From positions 248,001-312,000 of the forward strand of contig CAMLRS010000003.1 in NCBI GenBank assembly GCA_946482515.1: DNA of 64,000 bases. The letters are read 5' to 3'. A program made the position numbers and the translations under genes. Below are positions 43,201 to 51,783 of the stretch, piece by piece (the stretch's first letter is position 1; each line of letters opens with the position of its first letter). This stretch comes from an uncultured Flavobacteriales bacterium (GTDB taxonomy: Bacteria; Bacteroidota; Bacteroidia; Flavobacteriales; Crocinitomicaceae). The notes below the pieces were generated by a model. That model worked only from the letters and a program-made list of their open reading frames with translations, ran no database searches and had not been told where the DNA came from.

Positions 43201-45781
43201 GGGACCGCATAACGTTTCGTATGCAACAGCGGGTTCCAAAACCATTACGCTGACAGTGAACGGATCGATTACATCCACCGAAACAGTGACGGTAAATGCT
43301 ACACCGGCAACGCCAACCATCAGTGCAAGCGGTCCATTGACCTTCTGCCAGGGCGGAAGCGTGACACTGACTTCGTCTTCTGCAAGTGGAAACACGTGGT
43401 CGACAGGCGCAACAACGCAATCCATTACGGTTTCTGCTTCCGGAACGTACACCGTAACAGTAGCCAGCGGTGGCTGTACATCAGCAGCTTCATCTGGAAC
43501 GACTGTAACCGTAAATCCGATTCCATCGACTCCGACGATCAGCGCGAGCGGTCCATTGACTTTCTGCCAGGGTGGAAGTGTGACACTGACTTCATCATCA
43601 GCAACCGGAAATACGTGGTCAACGGGTGCGACAACGCAGTCCATCACGGTTTCTGCTTCCGGAACGTACACTGTAACACGAGCTGCTAACGGTTGTACTT
43701 CCGCTCCTTCCGCAGGAACGATCGTAACGGTTAATCCGATTCCATCGACTCCGACGATCAGTGCGAGCGGTCCATTGACTTTCTGCCAGGGTGGAAGTGT
43801 GACACTGACTTCATCATCAGCAACCGGAAATACGTGGTCAACGGGTGCGACAACGCAGTCCATCACGGTTTCTGCTTCCGGAACGTACACTGTAACACGA
43901 GCTGCTAACGGTTGTACCTCAGCTGCATCAGCCGGAACGACTGTAACCGTTAATCCGATTCCATCGACTCCGACGATCAGCGCGAGCGGTCCATTGACCT
44001 TCTGCCAAGGGGGAAGCGTGACCTTGACTTCGTCTTCTGCAAGCGGAAACAGCTGGTCAACAGGTGCGACAACGCAGTCCATCACGGTTTCTGCTTCCGG
44101 AACGTACACCGTAACAGTAGCCAGCGGTGGCTGTACATCAGCAGCTTCATCTGGAACGACTGTAACCGTAAATCCGATTCCATCGACTCCGACGATCAGC
44201 GCGAGCGGTCCATTGACTTTCTGCCAGGGTGGAAGTGTGACACTGACTTCATCATCAGCAACCGGAAATACCTGGTCTACGGGAGCGACAACGCAATCCA
44301 TTACAGTTTCAGCTTCCGGAACGTATACAGTTTCTGTAACATCGGGAAGCTGTACTTCTGCTCCTTCATCTGGGACGACGGTAACAGTCAATCCATTACC
44401 GGTGATTGCGATCGGAACGGTAACGAATCCTACAGCCTGTGCTTCCACAACCGGAAGTATCCAGGTAACGGGATCCGGAACGGGAGACCTGAGCTGGTCG
44501 GGTACTGCGACAGGAACGCTCACCAATGTGGCGCTTCCGGCAACCATCCCGACACTCGGAGCGGGGACCTATTCCATTACATTTAATAACGGTTGTGCTT
44601 CCAATACACTGTCACAATCGCTGACAGATCCGGGAGCACCGGCTACACCAATCATTAGCGCCAGCGGTGCATTGACGTTCTGTGAAGGAGGAAACGTAAC
44701 GTTGACTTCATCTTCCGCAACAGGTAATACGTGGTCGACGGGCGAAACGACGCCATCGATCACCGTTTCCACTTCCGGAACGTTTACTGTAAGTGTTACA
44801 ACCGCCGGATGTACTTCAGGTGCTTCCGAAGAAACAGTCGTAACCGTTAATCCGATACCAGCTGCACCGGTCATTAATGCTAACGGGGCGCTGACCTTCT
44901 GTGAGGGTGGAAGTGTGACCTTAACTTCGTCTTCTGCAACCGGAAATACATGGTCTAACGGCGAAACAAGTGCATCGATCACTGTCTCAACAGCTGGAAC
45001 GTATACGGTAACAACATCTGAAAACGGTTGTATGTCTCCGGCTTCGGCAGGAACGACCGTTGTGGTGAATGTAATTCCTGCAACACCTTCGATCAGTGCG
45101 AGCGGACCGTTAACCTTCTGTCCGGAAGGAAACGTGACTCTGACCTCATCATCAGCAACCGGAAACACGTGGTCGACAGGTGCAACGACACCATCGATTA
45201 CTGTTTCCACGGCAGGAACATATACAGTTTCCGTAACCACTGACGGCTGTACATCAGCTGCTTCAGTTGGAACGACAGTAACCGTGAACGAGAATCCAAC
45301 CGTAACATTTGCAGCGATCGAAGATCCTTGTCTGCAGGATGCTGCCTTTACCCTTACACAAGGATCACCTGCAGGCGGAACATATAGCGGAGACGGTGTA
45401 AGCGGCGGACAGTTCAATCCTTCCACTGCAGGAGTGGGTACCACCACACTGACCTATTCGTATACCAACAACGACGGTTGTTCCGGAACGGCTACAACAA
45501 TCGTAGAGGTGGACGATTGTCTCGGTGTGGAAGAGAACGGAACATCCATTGTTTCGATCTATCCGAATCCTTCACAAGGACAGTTCACGATCGATGCCGG
45601 AACGCAGATCATCGAAAGCGTACTCGTTTATGACAACACAGGCCGACTGGTTCAGGAAATCAACCGATTCAACGGAACCACCATGGCTGTAGATCTTTCC
45701 CACATGGCAAGTGGCCTGTATACTGTACAGGTAGCCACAGCTGATGCCTGGGAAAGCATTTCAATCGTACTGGAAAGATAA
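40271..45781 (+). CDS. Secreted T9SS subtilisin-like serine protease with repeat-rich C-terminus
   Basis: 1836 residues. A signal peptide of about 23 residues is followed by a propeptide-like region. The S8 peptidase domain (about 185-470) has the catalytic Asp in GIRVRDVEYGFN, His in FLHHGTAVFGIVYAD and Ser in SGTSSATPVVAS. A PKD-like domain, two Ig-like modules with AYQWKVNGVNVGTNS, a choice-of-anchor J domain (LTEGFTSATYPPAGWSV) and eight TFCxGGSVTLTSSSA repeats follow. The type A sorting domain at the end contains VSIYPNPSQGQFTI. Likely exported to the surface or medium and degrading proteins. Confidence 0.95.
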   Translation: MKKLNIKKWLTLAVLLPLFLNGQVMSNGSSPSGPLLKEPVFLTPKVNQHALYVCFASSVQFNGHDYLSTLLASVRGLKPISDEYNPAFEKGIAISDEKLSFMESEAIRISGNGTSVRKLRNILRVTIDNPTNERLLDLAVKLQELPEVLYCNLLPLEPVQPPVDIAPVTPNYEPNQTYIGANPGVNMTYAWGLGLNGAGIRVRDVEYGFNPNHEDLMDRNVAYGLDVNAAVNPDFLHHGTAVFGIVYADKGTYGVSGMAHGASEMLMFSEYAVSGYNRVNAVSVAINNSAAGDVILFEMQTGGQGSNYVPAEYTQAIWDLTRAASDAGIIIVAAAGNGNENLDAPFYDAYNARGNSGAIMVGAGSANVAHDKLSFSTYGARVDVQGWGQSVRSDGYGNFSQIGGDINQAYTSFSGTSSATPVVASCVVVLQSYYFSIHGTYMTSAAMRDLLIQTGIPQGAGGHIGPLPNMQAAIQELTPAAPIANFSANNTSPCQGATVTFTDLTIGAPTSWNWTFSPATVSYVGGTSATSQNPQVQFNAAGPYTVTLVANNGIGADNEVKNAYINASSSAAVTPAISITQTTGTNPICAGANATFTATPVNGGATPAYQWKVNGVNVGTNSSTFTTTTLTNGQVVTCVLTSNHPCASPATATSNSIVMTVNPSGAAAVSITANPSAIICTGNSVTFTATPTNGGTAPAYQWKVNGVNVGTNSPTYTTTTLTNGQTVTCEITSNNPCASPTTATSNGITMTVNAPAALPLTEGFTSATYPPAGWSVINANASTNTWVRNATIGNAPTAGNAIMFDNFATSDDDDDEIRIKVLDFTGQASAQLTFDVAYAPFDASYYDGLQVLVSTDCGATFTSVYSKSNTVLATAAATEDEFTPTAGQWRTETVSLTPYVGQQNVIIAFRNLAGWGNRLFVDNINVTGAAPATADFTVSSATACTGQNVTVTDASTGATSWSWNFGPGATPATATGVGPHNVSYATAGSKTITLTVNGSITSTETVTVNATPATPTISASGPLTFCQGGSVTLTSSSASGNTWSTGATTQSITVSASGTYTVTVASGGCTSAASSGTTVTVNPIPSTPTISASGPLTFCQGGSVTLTSSSATGNTWSTGATTQSITVSASGTYTVTRAANGCTSAPSAGTIVTVNPIPSTPTISASGPLTFCQGGSVTLTSSSATGNTWSTGATTQSITVSASGTYTVTRAANGCTSAASAGTTVTVNPIPSTPTISASGPLTFCQGGSVTLTSSSASGNSWSTGATTQSITVSASGTYTVTVASGGCTSAASSGTTVTVNPIPSTPTISASGPLTFCQGGSVTLTSSSATGNTWSTGATTQSITVSASGTYTVSVTSGSCTSAPSSGTTVTVNPLPVIAIGTVTNPTACASTTGSIQVTGSGTGDLSWSGTATGTLTNVALPATIPTLGAGTYSITFNNGCASNTLSQSLTDPGAPATPIISASGALTFCEGGNVTLTSSSATGNTWSTGETTPSITVSTSGTFTVSVTTAGCTSGASEETVVTVNPIPAAPVINANGALTFCEGGSVTLTSSSATGNTWSNGETSASITVSTAGTYTVTTSENGCMSPASAGTTVVVNVIPATPSISASGPLTFCPEGNVTLTSSSATGNTWSTGATTPSITVSTAGTYTVSVTTDGCTSAASVGTTVTVNENPTVTFAAIEDPCLQDAAFTLTQGSPAGGTYSGDGVSGGQFNPSTAGVGTTTLTYSYTNNDGCSGTATTIVEVDDCLGVEENGTSIVSIYPNPSQGQFTIDAGTQIIESVLVYDNTGRLVQEINRFNGTTMAVDLSHMASGLYTVQVATADAWESISIVLER
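43304..44398 (+). repeat. Five 219-bp tandem repeats in the subtilase gene
   Basis: Each unit encodes 73 residues of an Ig-like module (TISASGPLTFCQGGSVTL ... TYTVT ... VTVNPI). Units start at 43304, 43523, 43742, 43961 and 44180. Several are nearly identical at DNA level, with most changes clustered in the RAANGCTSA/VASGGCTSA segment. Three more diverged copies occur after 44640. Confidence 0.9.
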
Positions 45782-45802
45782 GATTGAATTCGCATAGGTT
45801 CC

Positions 45803-45837
45803 AAAGCCCCGGTTCGTTTTACGGATCGGGGCTTTTT
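45803..45837 (+). terminator. Rho-independent terminator after the subtilase gene
   Basis: Stem AAAGCCCCG / CGGGGCTTT (9 bp, perfect) with a 15-base loop and a T run to 45837. 22 bp after the stop. Confidence 0.8.
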
Positions 45838-45921
45838 CAATTTGCGAGTGTGGGTGTAGCGTGCACACTCTTTTTGCCATAACCGCGCAATCAGCTATTT
45901 TTAGCGCACGAAACGACGACC

Positions 45922-46449
45922 ATGCATTTACGAAAAGCACTACCATCCGAGCTGCCCGCTATCTGGGAGATTTTGCAATACGCTATCGAACAGCGGCGAC
46001 TGGATGGCAGCGACCAATGGCAGGACGGTTATCCGAATGAAACATCTGTCCGTACGGATATGGAAAAGGGCAATGCGTATGTGGTAACCGACGACGAGGA
46101 AACGATACTGGCTTATGCCGCCATTATTTTCGACATTGAGCCTGCCTACGAAGAGCTGGAAGGAACATGGCTGAGCTACGGCGATTACGTTGTGGTACAC
46201 AGGGTGGCTGTTTCAAAAGCCGCGAAAGGAAAAGGAATCGCTGTGGCGCTGTTTAAGCTGATCGAAGACCTGAGCGTGGAGAAACAGGTTTACAGCATCA
46301 AAGTAGATACGAATTTCGACAACGGTCCGATGCTGCACATCCTGAATAAACTGGGCTACACGTATTGCGGCGAAGTGTATTTCAGAGGAGGAGCGCGGAA
46401 GGCGTTTGAGAAGGTCTTAGGAATTGAAAATGTAAAATGTAAAATGTAA
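45922..46449 (+). CDS. GNAT-family N-acetyltransferase
   Basis: 175 residues. The GNAT core shows an N-terminal strand LRKALPSELPAIWEIL, then VHRVAVSKAAKGKGIAVALFKLIED with the acetyl-CoA pyrophosphate-binding loop, and a final strand with NGPMLHILNKLGYTYCGEVYFR. The substrate is unknown. The last seven codons lie in a 7-bp tandem repeat, so the C-terminus may have been altered when the repeat arose. Confidence 0.9.
   Translation: MHLRKALPSELPAIWEILQYAIEQRRLDGSDQWQDGYPNETSVRTDMEKGNAYVVTDDEETILAYAAIIFDIEPAYEELEGTWLSYGDYVVVHRVAVSKAAKGKGIAVALFKLIEDLSVEKQVYSIKVDTNFDNGPMLHILNKLGYTYCGEVYFRGGARKAFEKVLGIENVKCKM
46427..46447 (+). repeat. AAAATGT tandem repeat overlapping a gene end
   Basis: AAAATGT occurs three times in a row (46427-46447), followed by AAAATT. 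It encodes the end of the GNAT protein and provides its stop codon. Confidence 0.8.
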
Positions 46450-46543
46450 AATTGAGGATTGCATTTCATTTTAAGATCATATAAACAGCACTGCCATAGG
46501 GTTGTCACTAAGCGGGGTTAATTTCGAAGAAAAAAAGAAACGG

Positions 46544-47101
46544 ATGGATCAAAAACCTATTTCTCCGGCCAACCAGAAGGAGTGGCGAGCCTGGTTGCAG
46601 GAAAACCACGACAAGGAACAATCGGTGTGGGTGATTTACTACAAAGTGAAGTCGGGAAAGGCGACCATGTCATGGAGTGATGCCGTAGACGAAGCACTGT
46701 GTTTCGGCTGGATCGACAGCACACGAAGATCGGTCGATGAGGAGCGCTTCATGCAGTTTTTCTGTCGCCGGAAACCCAAGAGTGTGTGGTCGAAGATCAA
46801 CAAGGAGAAAGTAGAGCGTTTAACCTCCGAAGGACTCATGACACCGGCAGGGCAGGCGAGTATCGACAAGGCGAAAGCGAACGGTTCCTGGAATATTCTC
46901 GATGAGGTTGAAACCCTAACCATTCCCGAAGACCTGCAGCAAGCATTCAAGGCTGAGCGAGGCTCTGAGGAATATTTTTCAGGACTGAGCAAGTCGGTGA
47001 AGAAAGTATTCTTGTATCGACTGATGGCGGCGAAACGGCCGGAGACCAGGGCGAAGCGGATTGAGGAGATTTTGGAGCAGTTCAGAATGCAGAATTCATA
47101 A
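46544..47101 (+). CDS. YdeI/OmpD-associated-family protein
   Basis: 185 residues from ATG 46544; the TTG at 46502 is not a likely start. The sequence matches the YdeI-like family in WLQENHDKEQSVWVIYYKVKSGKATMSWSDAVDEALCFGWIDS and in the following RRKPKSVWSKINKEKVERL, with a C-terminal helical SKSVKKVFLYRLMAAKRPETRAKRIEEIL. These proteins are small and cytoplasmic with no settled biochemical role. The last codons lie in an AATGCAGAATTCATAATGCA-type repeat. Confidence 0.85.
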   Translation: MDQKPISPANQKEWRAWLQENHDKEQSVWVIYYKVKSGKATMSWSDAVDEALCFGWIDSTRRSVDEERFMQFFCRRKPKSVWSKINKEKVERLTSEGLMTPAGQASIDKAKANGSWNILDEVETLTIPEDLQQAFKAERGSEEYFSGLSKSVKKVFLYRLMAAKRPETRAKRIEEILEQFRMQNS

Positions 47102-47594
47102 TGCATAATTGGTTTGGGTGAGCACATAAGAGGTAGTTGTTGAGTTATGAGTTTGATAGTTGCAGAGTTGTGATTTCAATCTTTAATATCCTGATGTCTC
47201 ATCACTGTCTGATACAATAAGTTGATAATCATATGTCATTACCTCATTTGTCTCCCCACTGTCCGTTTTCTATCTTCATTCATCAAAAATCCGCGAAGCG
47301 TCCGCCGTGGTGGAACCATCCAAAATCAATCATCTAAAATCAAGCATCTCCTGACGTCCTGAAACCTGTCTGCCGGCAGCAGGTCCTGAAGTCTTGATGT
47401 CAAAAAAGAATGTGAAGGAATGTTTCGTGCAGTTCGGGTAATGTGAAAATCCTTGTGTTTTTACCGGGTGATAATACCCTTTAGCAGGTATTTTTACCTG
47501 TTTTGCTATACCTGGTTTGGATTGCACACAGCTTTGTACGTTATTTGCTTCAACGCTGTTTGCACGAAGCAGATAGTACTTATTGAACCCAGCT
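47102..47594. other. Repeat-rich intergenic region
   Basis: About 490 bases with no convincing gene. It contains degenerate GAGTT/AGTTGAGTT tracts (47135-47175), repeated ATCCAAAATC/ATCTAAAATC/AGCATCT units (about 47318-47350), and a palindromic element CCTGTCTGCCGGCAGCAGG (47365-47383) flanked by TCCTGAA-type repeats (47358-47397). A hairpin CAGGTA-TTTT-TACCTG lies near 47485. Confidence 0.55.
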
Positions 47595-47849
47595 ATGAAA
47601 CCAGATACTGCTACTGGCCTTGTCGTCTTGACGGCCCTTATCTTACTGGCCCATTTCAAGGAGTCAGCTCAATCACCTGAAAAGGAAATTCCTTCAATGG
47701 GAACACCCCTGGTGAAAAGCGCTGCACACTTGTCGGCTATCCAACAGGATAACAAGGGGGCGTATAGCTACCTGTTGCGGTTCCACCATGCTTCACGCGG
47801 AAACGCCGCGACGAACATCCTGTATAAAGATCACCGCCGCGGCGAATAA
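47595..47849 (+). CDS. Possible small secreted or membrane-anchored protein
   Basis: 84 residues from ATG 47595. A hydrophobic segment at about 8-24 (GLVVLTALILLAHF) could be a signal or anchor. The remainder is polar and basic at the end (RFHHASRGNAATNILYKDHRRGE). It ends eight bases before the stop of the convergent T9SS gene. No homologue is recognised, and the ORF might be fortuitous. Confidence 0.35.
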   Translation: MKPDTATGLVVLTALILLAHFKESAQSPEKEIPSMGTPLVKSAAHLSAIQQDNKGAYSYLLRFHHASRGNAATNILYKDHRRGE

Positions 47850-47856
47850 TCGTAAG

Positions 47857-49347
47857 CTACAGTTTCACTACTTTTTCGGTAGCCGAATAACCAGCCGTCG
47901 TTACGGTAATGAAATACGTACCACTTTGCTCTGGTAAAGACACCAGTGTTTCATCCTGTGCGTTGGATTGAAGCTGATCGATGACACGACCCGCAGCATC
48001 GCGAATGACGATCGTTCGTTCGCCGTTTCCGTCTGTGAAACGGATACGGACCTGTTCCGTAGCCGGATTCGGAGAAAGCTGGAATGCTGTTTGTTCATTG
48101 TCAGCGATACCGGCAAATACGGCTTCGAACACGCGTACATAACCGGCATCCTGACCTCCGCTGTCGTTTTCGGAAGCCGTGATGACGATCCGCGTTCCAT
48201 CGGCATTCAAACTGGTGGCGTAACCTGAAAGGTCGCCTTCTGCTTCGCCATCGATCACGGCAGACAATTCCCAGCTGTTGCCATCCCACAAATAAATGCG
48301 CGTGCTACCGGCATTTGTTCCGGCATCGTCGTTCTCCGTCGATGAAGTGGAAAAAACATCTCCATTTGCGCTGATGCTTACCGAGCGTCCCCAACGATCA
48401 TTCGAATGCTCGCCTGTAACGGGATTTCCTTTCTGCACCCAGTTGCCGTTTTCCTGGTAATAAACATAGGTTTTACCTGCCAGAAAGGGGGATGAGAGGT
48501 TTTGTAAAACACCGACTACGATGGTCTGTCCGTCTTCGCTCAGATCAATATCGTAACCGAAATTCGACATGCTTGCAGGTGCCACAAGGATTCCGCAGGA
48601 AACCCACGCCGTGTCCTGCCATTGGAACAGGCGAACTTCTGCATCGTTTCCATCGGTATTAAGGGTGTTGACGGCGATCCGGTTGCCCGAGGCATCCATC
48701 GTGAGGCTTTCACCCAGATAGACATAGTTTTCCGGGCCTGCGATCGGTGTTCCTTTGGCGATCCATTCCGTGCCGGACCACGCGAAAACGGCTGCCAGAC
48801 CGTTATTGGCTTCCGTTACATCCGTATAGGGCGCACAGGCTGCGACAACACTACCGTCGTAGTTGATAGCCACATTACTGCCGAAATCTTCGTAAAACGA
48901 TTCCCCGTCGATTTCGTCGCCTTTCAGCTCCCAGTCGGTGCCATTCCAGGAATACACGCGTATCGTTCCTACATCTTCTCCGATATCGTCGTTTAAGGGA
49001 ACACCAATAACGATCGTATTGCCATCTCCACTCAGGGCAATGTCTATGCCGGCTTTTTCGCCTTCATCTATGCCGAAAATATCGGTTCCTTTCTGCACCC
49101 AGTCGGTTCCGCTCCAGCTGTAAACACGGGTGTGTCCTGCCTGGGCACTTCCCTGGCTGTTATTGGGAGCAGATGCGGCAAAAGTGAGTCCATCGCTGCT
49201 GAACGATGCGGCATCGCCATACCAGTCGCCGGGCTGTGCACCAACAACAGGTGTTCCTTTGAGCTGCCAGTCTTGCGCGTGGGTGGTTGTGGTAAAAGCG
49301 GGTACGGAAAGTAACCCGAGAATCAAGCCATGTAAAGTGTGTTTCAT
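47857..49347 (-). CDS. Secreted T9SS protein with FG-GAP/propeller-like repeats
   Basis: 496 residues. Signal peptide 1-24 (ending TTHAQ). Repeats of about 50 residues run to about 415, each with a DGxTIVIG- or SGDGNTIVIGVP-like strand followed by VYSWxGTDWxxKG, giving a seven-blade-like propeller. The type A sorting domain covers the last 75 residues (FQLSPNPATEQVRIRF, TYFITVTTAGYSATEKVVKL). Exported by type IX secretion; binding partner unknown. Confidence 0.9.
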   Translation of the reverse strand: MKHTLHGLILGLLSVPAFTTTTHAQDWQLKGTPVVGAQPGDWYGDAASFSSDGLTFAASAPNNSQGSAQAGHTRVYSWSGTDWVQKGTDIFGIDEGEKAGIDIALSGDGNTIVIGVPLNDDIGEDVGTIRVYSWNGTDWELKGDEIDGESFYEDFGSNVAINYDGSVVAACAPYTDVTEANNGLAAVFAWSGTEWIAKGTPIAGPENYVYLGESLTMDASGNRIAVNTLNTDGNDAEVRLFQWQDTAWVSCGILVAPASMSNFGYDIDLSEDGQTIVVGVLQNLSSPFLAGKTYVYYQENGNWVQKGNPVTGEHSNDRWGRSVSISANGDVFSTSSTENDDAGTNAGSTRIYLWDGNSWELSAVIDGEAEGDLSGYATSLNADGTRIVITASENDSGGQDAGYVRVFEAVFAGIADNEQTAFQLSPNPATEQVRIRFTDGNGERTIVIRDAAGRVIDQLQSNAQDETLVSLPEQSGTYFITVTTAGYSATEKVVKL

Positions 49348-49417
49348 GTGAATATTGGTATTTGGGTTATTATATCACTGAAGAACGTAGTTGTTCTTTC
49401 GACGGTTGGACCTTCAC

Positions 49418-49425
49418 AAAAATAG
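49418..49425 (-). promoter_or_regulatory. Candidate -7 element of the 49347 gene
   Basis: TATTTTTG on the minus strand is a perfect TAnnTTTG, 71 bp upstream of the ATG. No TTG at the normal spacing was found; the nearest is about 29 bases away. Confidence 0.35.
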
Positions 49426-49490
49426 TACCATAATTCCTTCTCCGTTCGCCCGCCAAAAATTCGTAATATTGGCTTTCAAGACCGAACACC

Positions 49491-49880
49491 ATGAACAAAG
49501 ACATCCAGGCGTATAACGATAAACAGGAAGGGGCATACAAAGCGATCTGCGATCTGCTCGCCGAAGAGATCAGCCGCGGATTGCCCGAAGCAGAGAACAA
49601 GATCTGGCATGCGCATCCGGTGTGGTTCCTCGACGGGAATCCGATCGCAGGCTACGACAAGCTCAAATCGGGACTGCGTTTGCTGTTCTGGAGCGGTCAG
49701 TCGTTTGATGAGCCGGGATTGCAAAAAGAAGGCAGTTTCAAAGCCGCAGAAATCCGCTACAATTCGGCCGATGAGATCAACACCGAAGATTTGCAGCGCT
49801 GGCTGGCGAAGTCCCGCGAGATCCAGTGGGATTACAAAAACATCGTTAAGCGAAAAGGCGTACTGGAACGATTGAAATAA
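49491..49880 (+). CDS. DUF1801-like (YdhG-fold) protein
   Basis: 129 residues. The family pattern is seen in AICDLLAEEISRGLPEAENKIWHAHPVWFLDGNPIAGYD and in the following LRLLFWSGQSFDEPGL. The C-terminal half is helical. It lies five bases before the membrane protein gene at 49886, so the two are probably co-transcribed. Proteins of this fold have no firmly established function. Confidence 0.82.
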   Translation: MNKDIQAYNDKQEGAYKAICDLLAEEISRGLPEAENKIWHAHPVWFLDGNPIAGYDKLKSGLRLLFWSGQSFDEPGLQKEGSFKAAEIRYNSADEINTEDLQRWLAKSREIQWDYKNIVKRKGVLERLK

Positions 49881-49885
49881 ACCGG

Positions 49886-51775
49886 ATGTCATTTTCCAAA
49901 CCGTTTTATCTTCTCGGCTTAGCCCTCATTGTGGTGGTGTCGTTCCTGTTTTTCGGCAGCATCAACGATCCGCTGATGAATTCCGACGACGGCGTGGGCG
50001 TTCTGATGACGCACTACCTCGATTTCCCGCACGACATCTATTTCTGGGGACAAGACCGTCTTGGATCGCTCATTCCACTGATCAGTCAGGTGTGGACAAA
50101 AGGTCTGGGCATGTCGCCGCTCATGGCGTATTCCTTTACGAACTACTTATTGCTCACGCTTGGATTTGTGGGTTTTTCCACCTTTTTCCGCGATAATACG
50201 ACCAAGCTGTTATTCGCCTTGTTGTGGTTCTTTCCGTACCATCATTTCGCCGATTTGCTGCATTACCCGATCGGAATAGGCTACAGCATTATCGGATCGT
50301 CTATTTTGCTCATCCGTTTGCTGGATTTCGACCAGCGAAGCGTTTTTTACTGGAAAAATCACCTCTTGCTGCTGCTCCTCGTTCTCTGGCTGGGAGCGGG
50401 TATCTGGATGTCGGACCTGGTGGTGATCAACCTGTGTGGGCTGTTGTTCGCGTATTTCATATACCGGTGGAAAACGCAGCGAAAATGGTTCCCGCGACCG
50501 GAAGTGATTTTCTGGACGCTTGTCGGAGCTGCGTGCTGGGGCGCTTTCATTGTGTATGCAAAGGTGAACGCACCCTCCAAAACCCCCGATTTCCAAAGCT
50601 TCAATACGCTTTCGGATGCAGGTCGTGCTTTTGGATTCCTGTATGAAACCACGCTCGACCTGTTTACTGGAAAAGGCATTGATCTGATCAGCACCATTTA
50701 CCCGTGGCTGATCCTGCTATTATTCGCGCTGTATGCCGTGTTGTATTTCCGTGGAAAGATCCGGCTCACACAGGAAGCGCGCAAATGGGTATTCTTCCTG
50801 CGACTGGATTTCCTGCTGGTGCTCATCGTGTTGTTTTCCCTGCATTGGGTGCTGGTCAATGAGCTGAATCGCCGCTATTTTGTGGCCAGCTACATTGTGC
50901 TCGGACTGATGACGCTGCTGTATACCGAACACGCACAGCTCACGGTTAAAGCCCGGCGTTTGTTGACAGGTTTCCTGTTTCTTATTGCATTCACAGGCGC
51001 TGCGAGCCATTTTTCCTACATGCTCACCATTCGACCGAAAAGTTTACAACCGGCTGCTGAGCAAACGCGCGAGTTCGAGCGCTATGGCCGTATCGGGATC
51101 ATTGCCGATTACTGGCTCGCGTACCGTCATGCGTGTGTGAATCCAGAAATGATCAAAGCCACGCCGCACGACATGAGCGATGTGAAAAACCGCGCGCTGA
51201 TCGCCGATGTATTTGCCCAGCCGCGTTTGTTTGTGCTGCGCGATGGCTGGATGCAGGCCTTCCCGGATACGCTGCCGCAATTTAAAATTCCGCTCATACG
51301 GGTGGGGAAACCTTTTCGTATTGCCGGTAACGATGCCTGCGAATACCGGCGTTTGTCGTTGACGCATCGCTACACGATCAATGAGCTGACGATTCCCGAT
51401 GAAACCTGGAAACAGGATACATCAGGGCAAACTGTTGTACGCGTTCAGAAAGGCGACGATATGAAAGACCGTATTGTGCTTTCGGGTCCTTTCTGTACGC
51501 TGGTGCCGGGAAACTACTCGGTTACGTATCGTGTTAAAGCGCATGAACTGCCACAGCAGGATTCCATTATCGGCGAAATGCTGATCTCGGCCGAATACGG
51601 TGCCATTCCGATCAAACAGGTGCCTGTACAACTGAGCGTTTCGCAGCTGGGAAGCTACCGGGAATTCCAGGTGTTTTTTCACCTGAAATCCTTCACCTTC
51701 AACGTCGAATTCCTGTTCCGAACGAAAGGAAACGTGGCGCTCGAGCTGGGTGACGTTGTTCTGACCGAACATTGA
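49886..51775 (+). CDS. Polytopic membrane protein resembling GT-C glycosyltransferases
   Basis: 629 residues with about ten membrane segments in the first 390 residues and a soluble C-terminal region of about 230 residues. The first loop after helix 1 carries MNSDDGVGVLMTHYLDFPHD, an acidic motif where GT-C enzymes place catalytic aspartates, followed by YFWGQDRLGSLIPL. This suggests a lipid-linked-sugar glycosyltransferase or a related O-antigen/oligosaccharide enzyme, but the substrate cannot be read from the sequence. It overlaps no other gene and follows the DUF1801 gene by five bases. Confidence 0.75.
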   Translation: MSFSKPFYLLGLALIVVVSFLFFGSINDPLMNSDDGVGVLMTHYLDFPHDIYFWGQDRLGSLIPLISQVWTKGLGMSPLMAYSFTNYLLLTLGFVGFSTFFRDNTTKLLFALLWFFPYHHFADLLHYPIGIGYSIIGSSILLIRLLDFDQRSVFYWKNHLLLLLLVLWLGAGIWMSDLVVINLCGLLFAYFIYRWKTQRKWFPRPEVIFWTLVGAACWGAFIVYAKVNAPSKTPDFQSFNTLSDAGRAFGFLYETTLDLFTGKGIDLISTIYPWLILLLFALYAVLYFRGKIRLTQEARKWVFFLRLDFLLVLIVLFSLHWVLVNELNRRYFVASYIVLGLMTLLYTEHAQLTVKARRLLTGFLFLIAFTGAASHFSYMLTIRPKSLQPAAEQTREFERYGRIGIIADYWLAYRHACVNPEMIKATPHDMSDVKNRALIADVFAQPRLFVLRDGWMQAFPDTLPQFKIPLIRVGKPFRIAGNDACEYRRLSLTHRYTINELTIPDETWKQDTSGQTVVRVQKGDDMKDRIVLSGPFCTLVPGNYSVTYRVKAHELPQQDSIIGEMLISAEYGAIPIKQVPVQLSVSQLGSYREFQVFFHLKSFTFNVEFLFRTKGNVALELGDVVLTEH

Positions 51776-51783
51776 TCCGTTTC

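Noticed and set aside
43108..44547. 479-codon open frame on the minus strand within the subtilase gene
   Set aside because: It mirrors the 219-bp repeats and follows from their biased codon use; its protein is low-complexity repeated VTVVPDEG-like text, while the plus-strand frame has clear protease and sorting domains.
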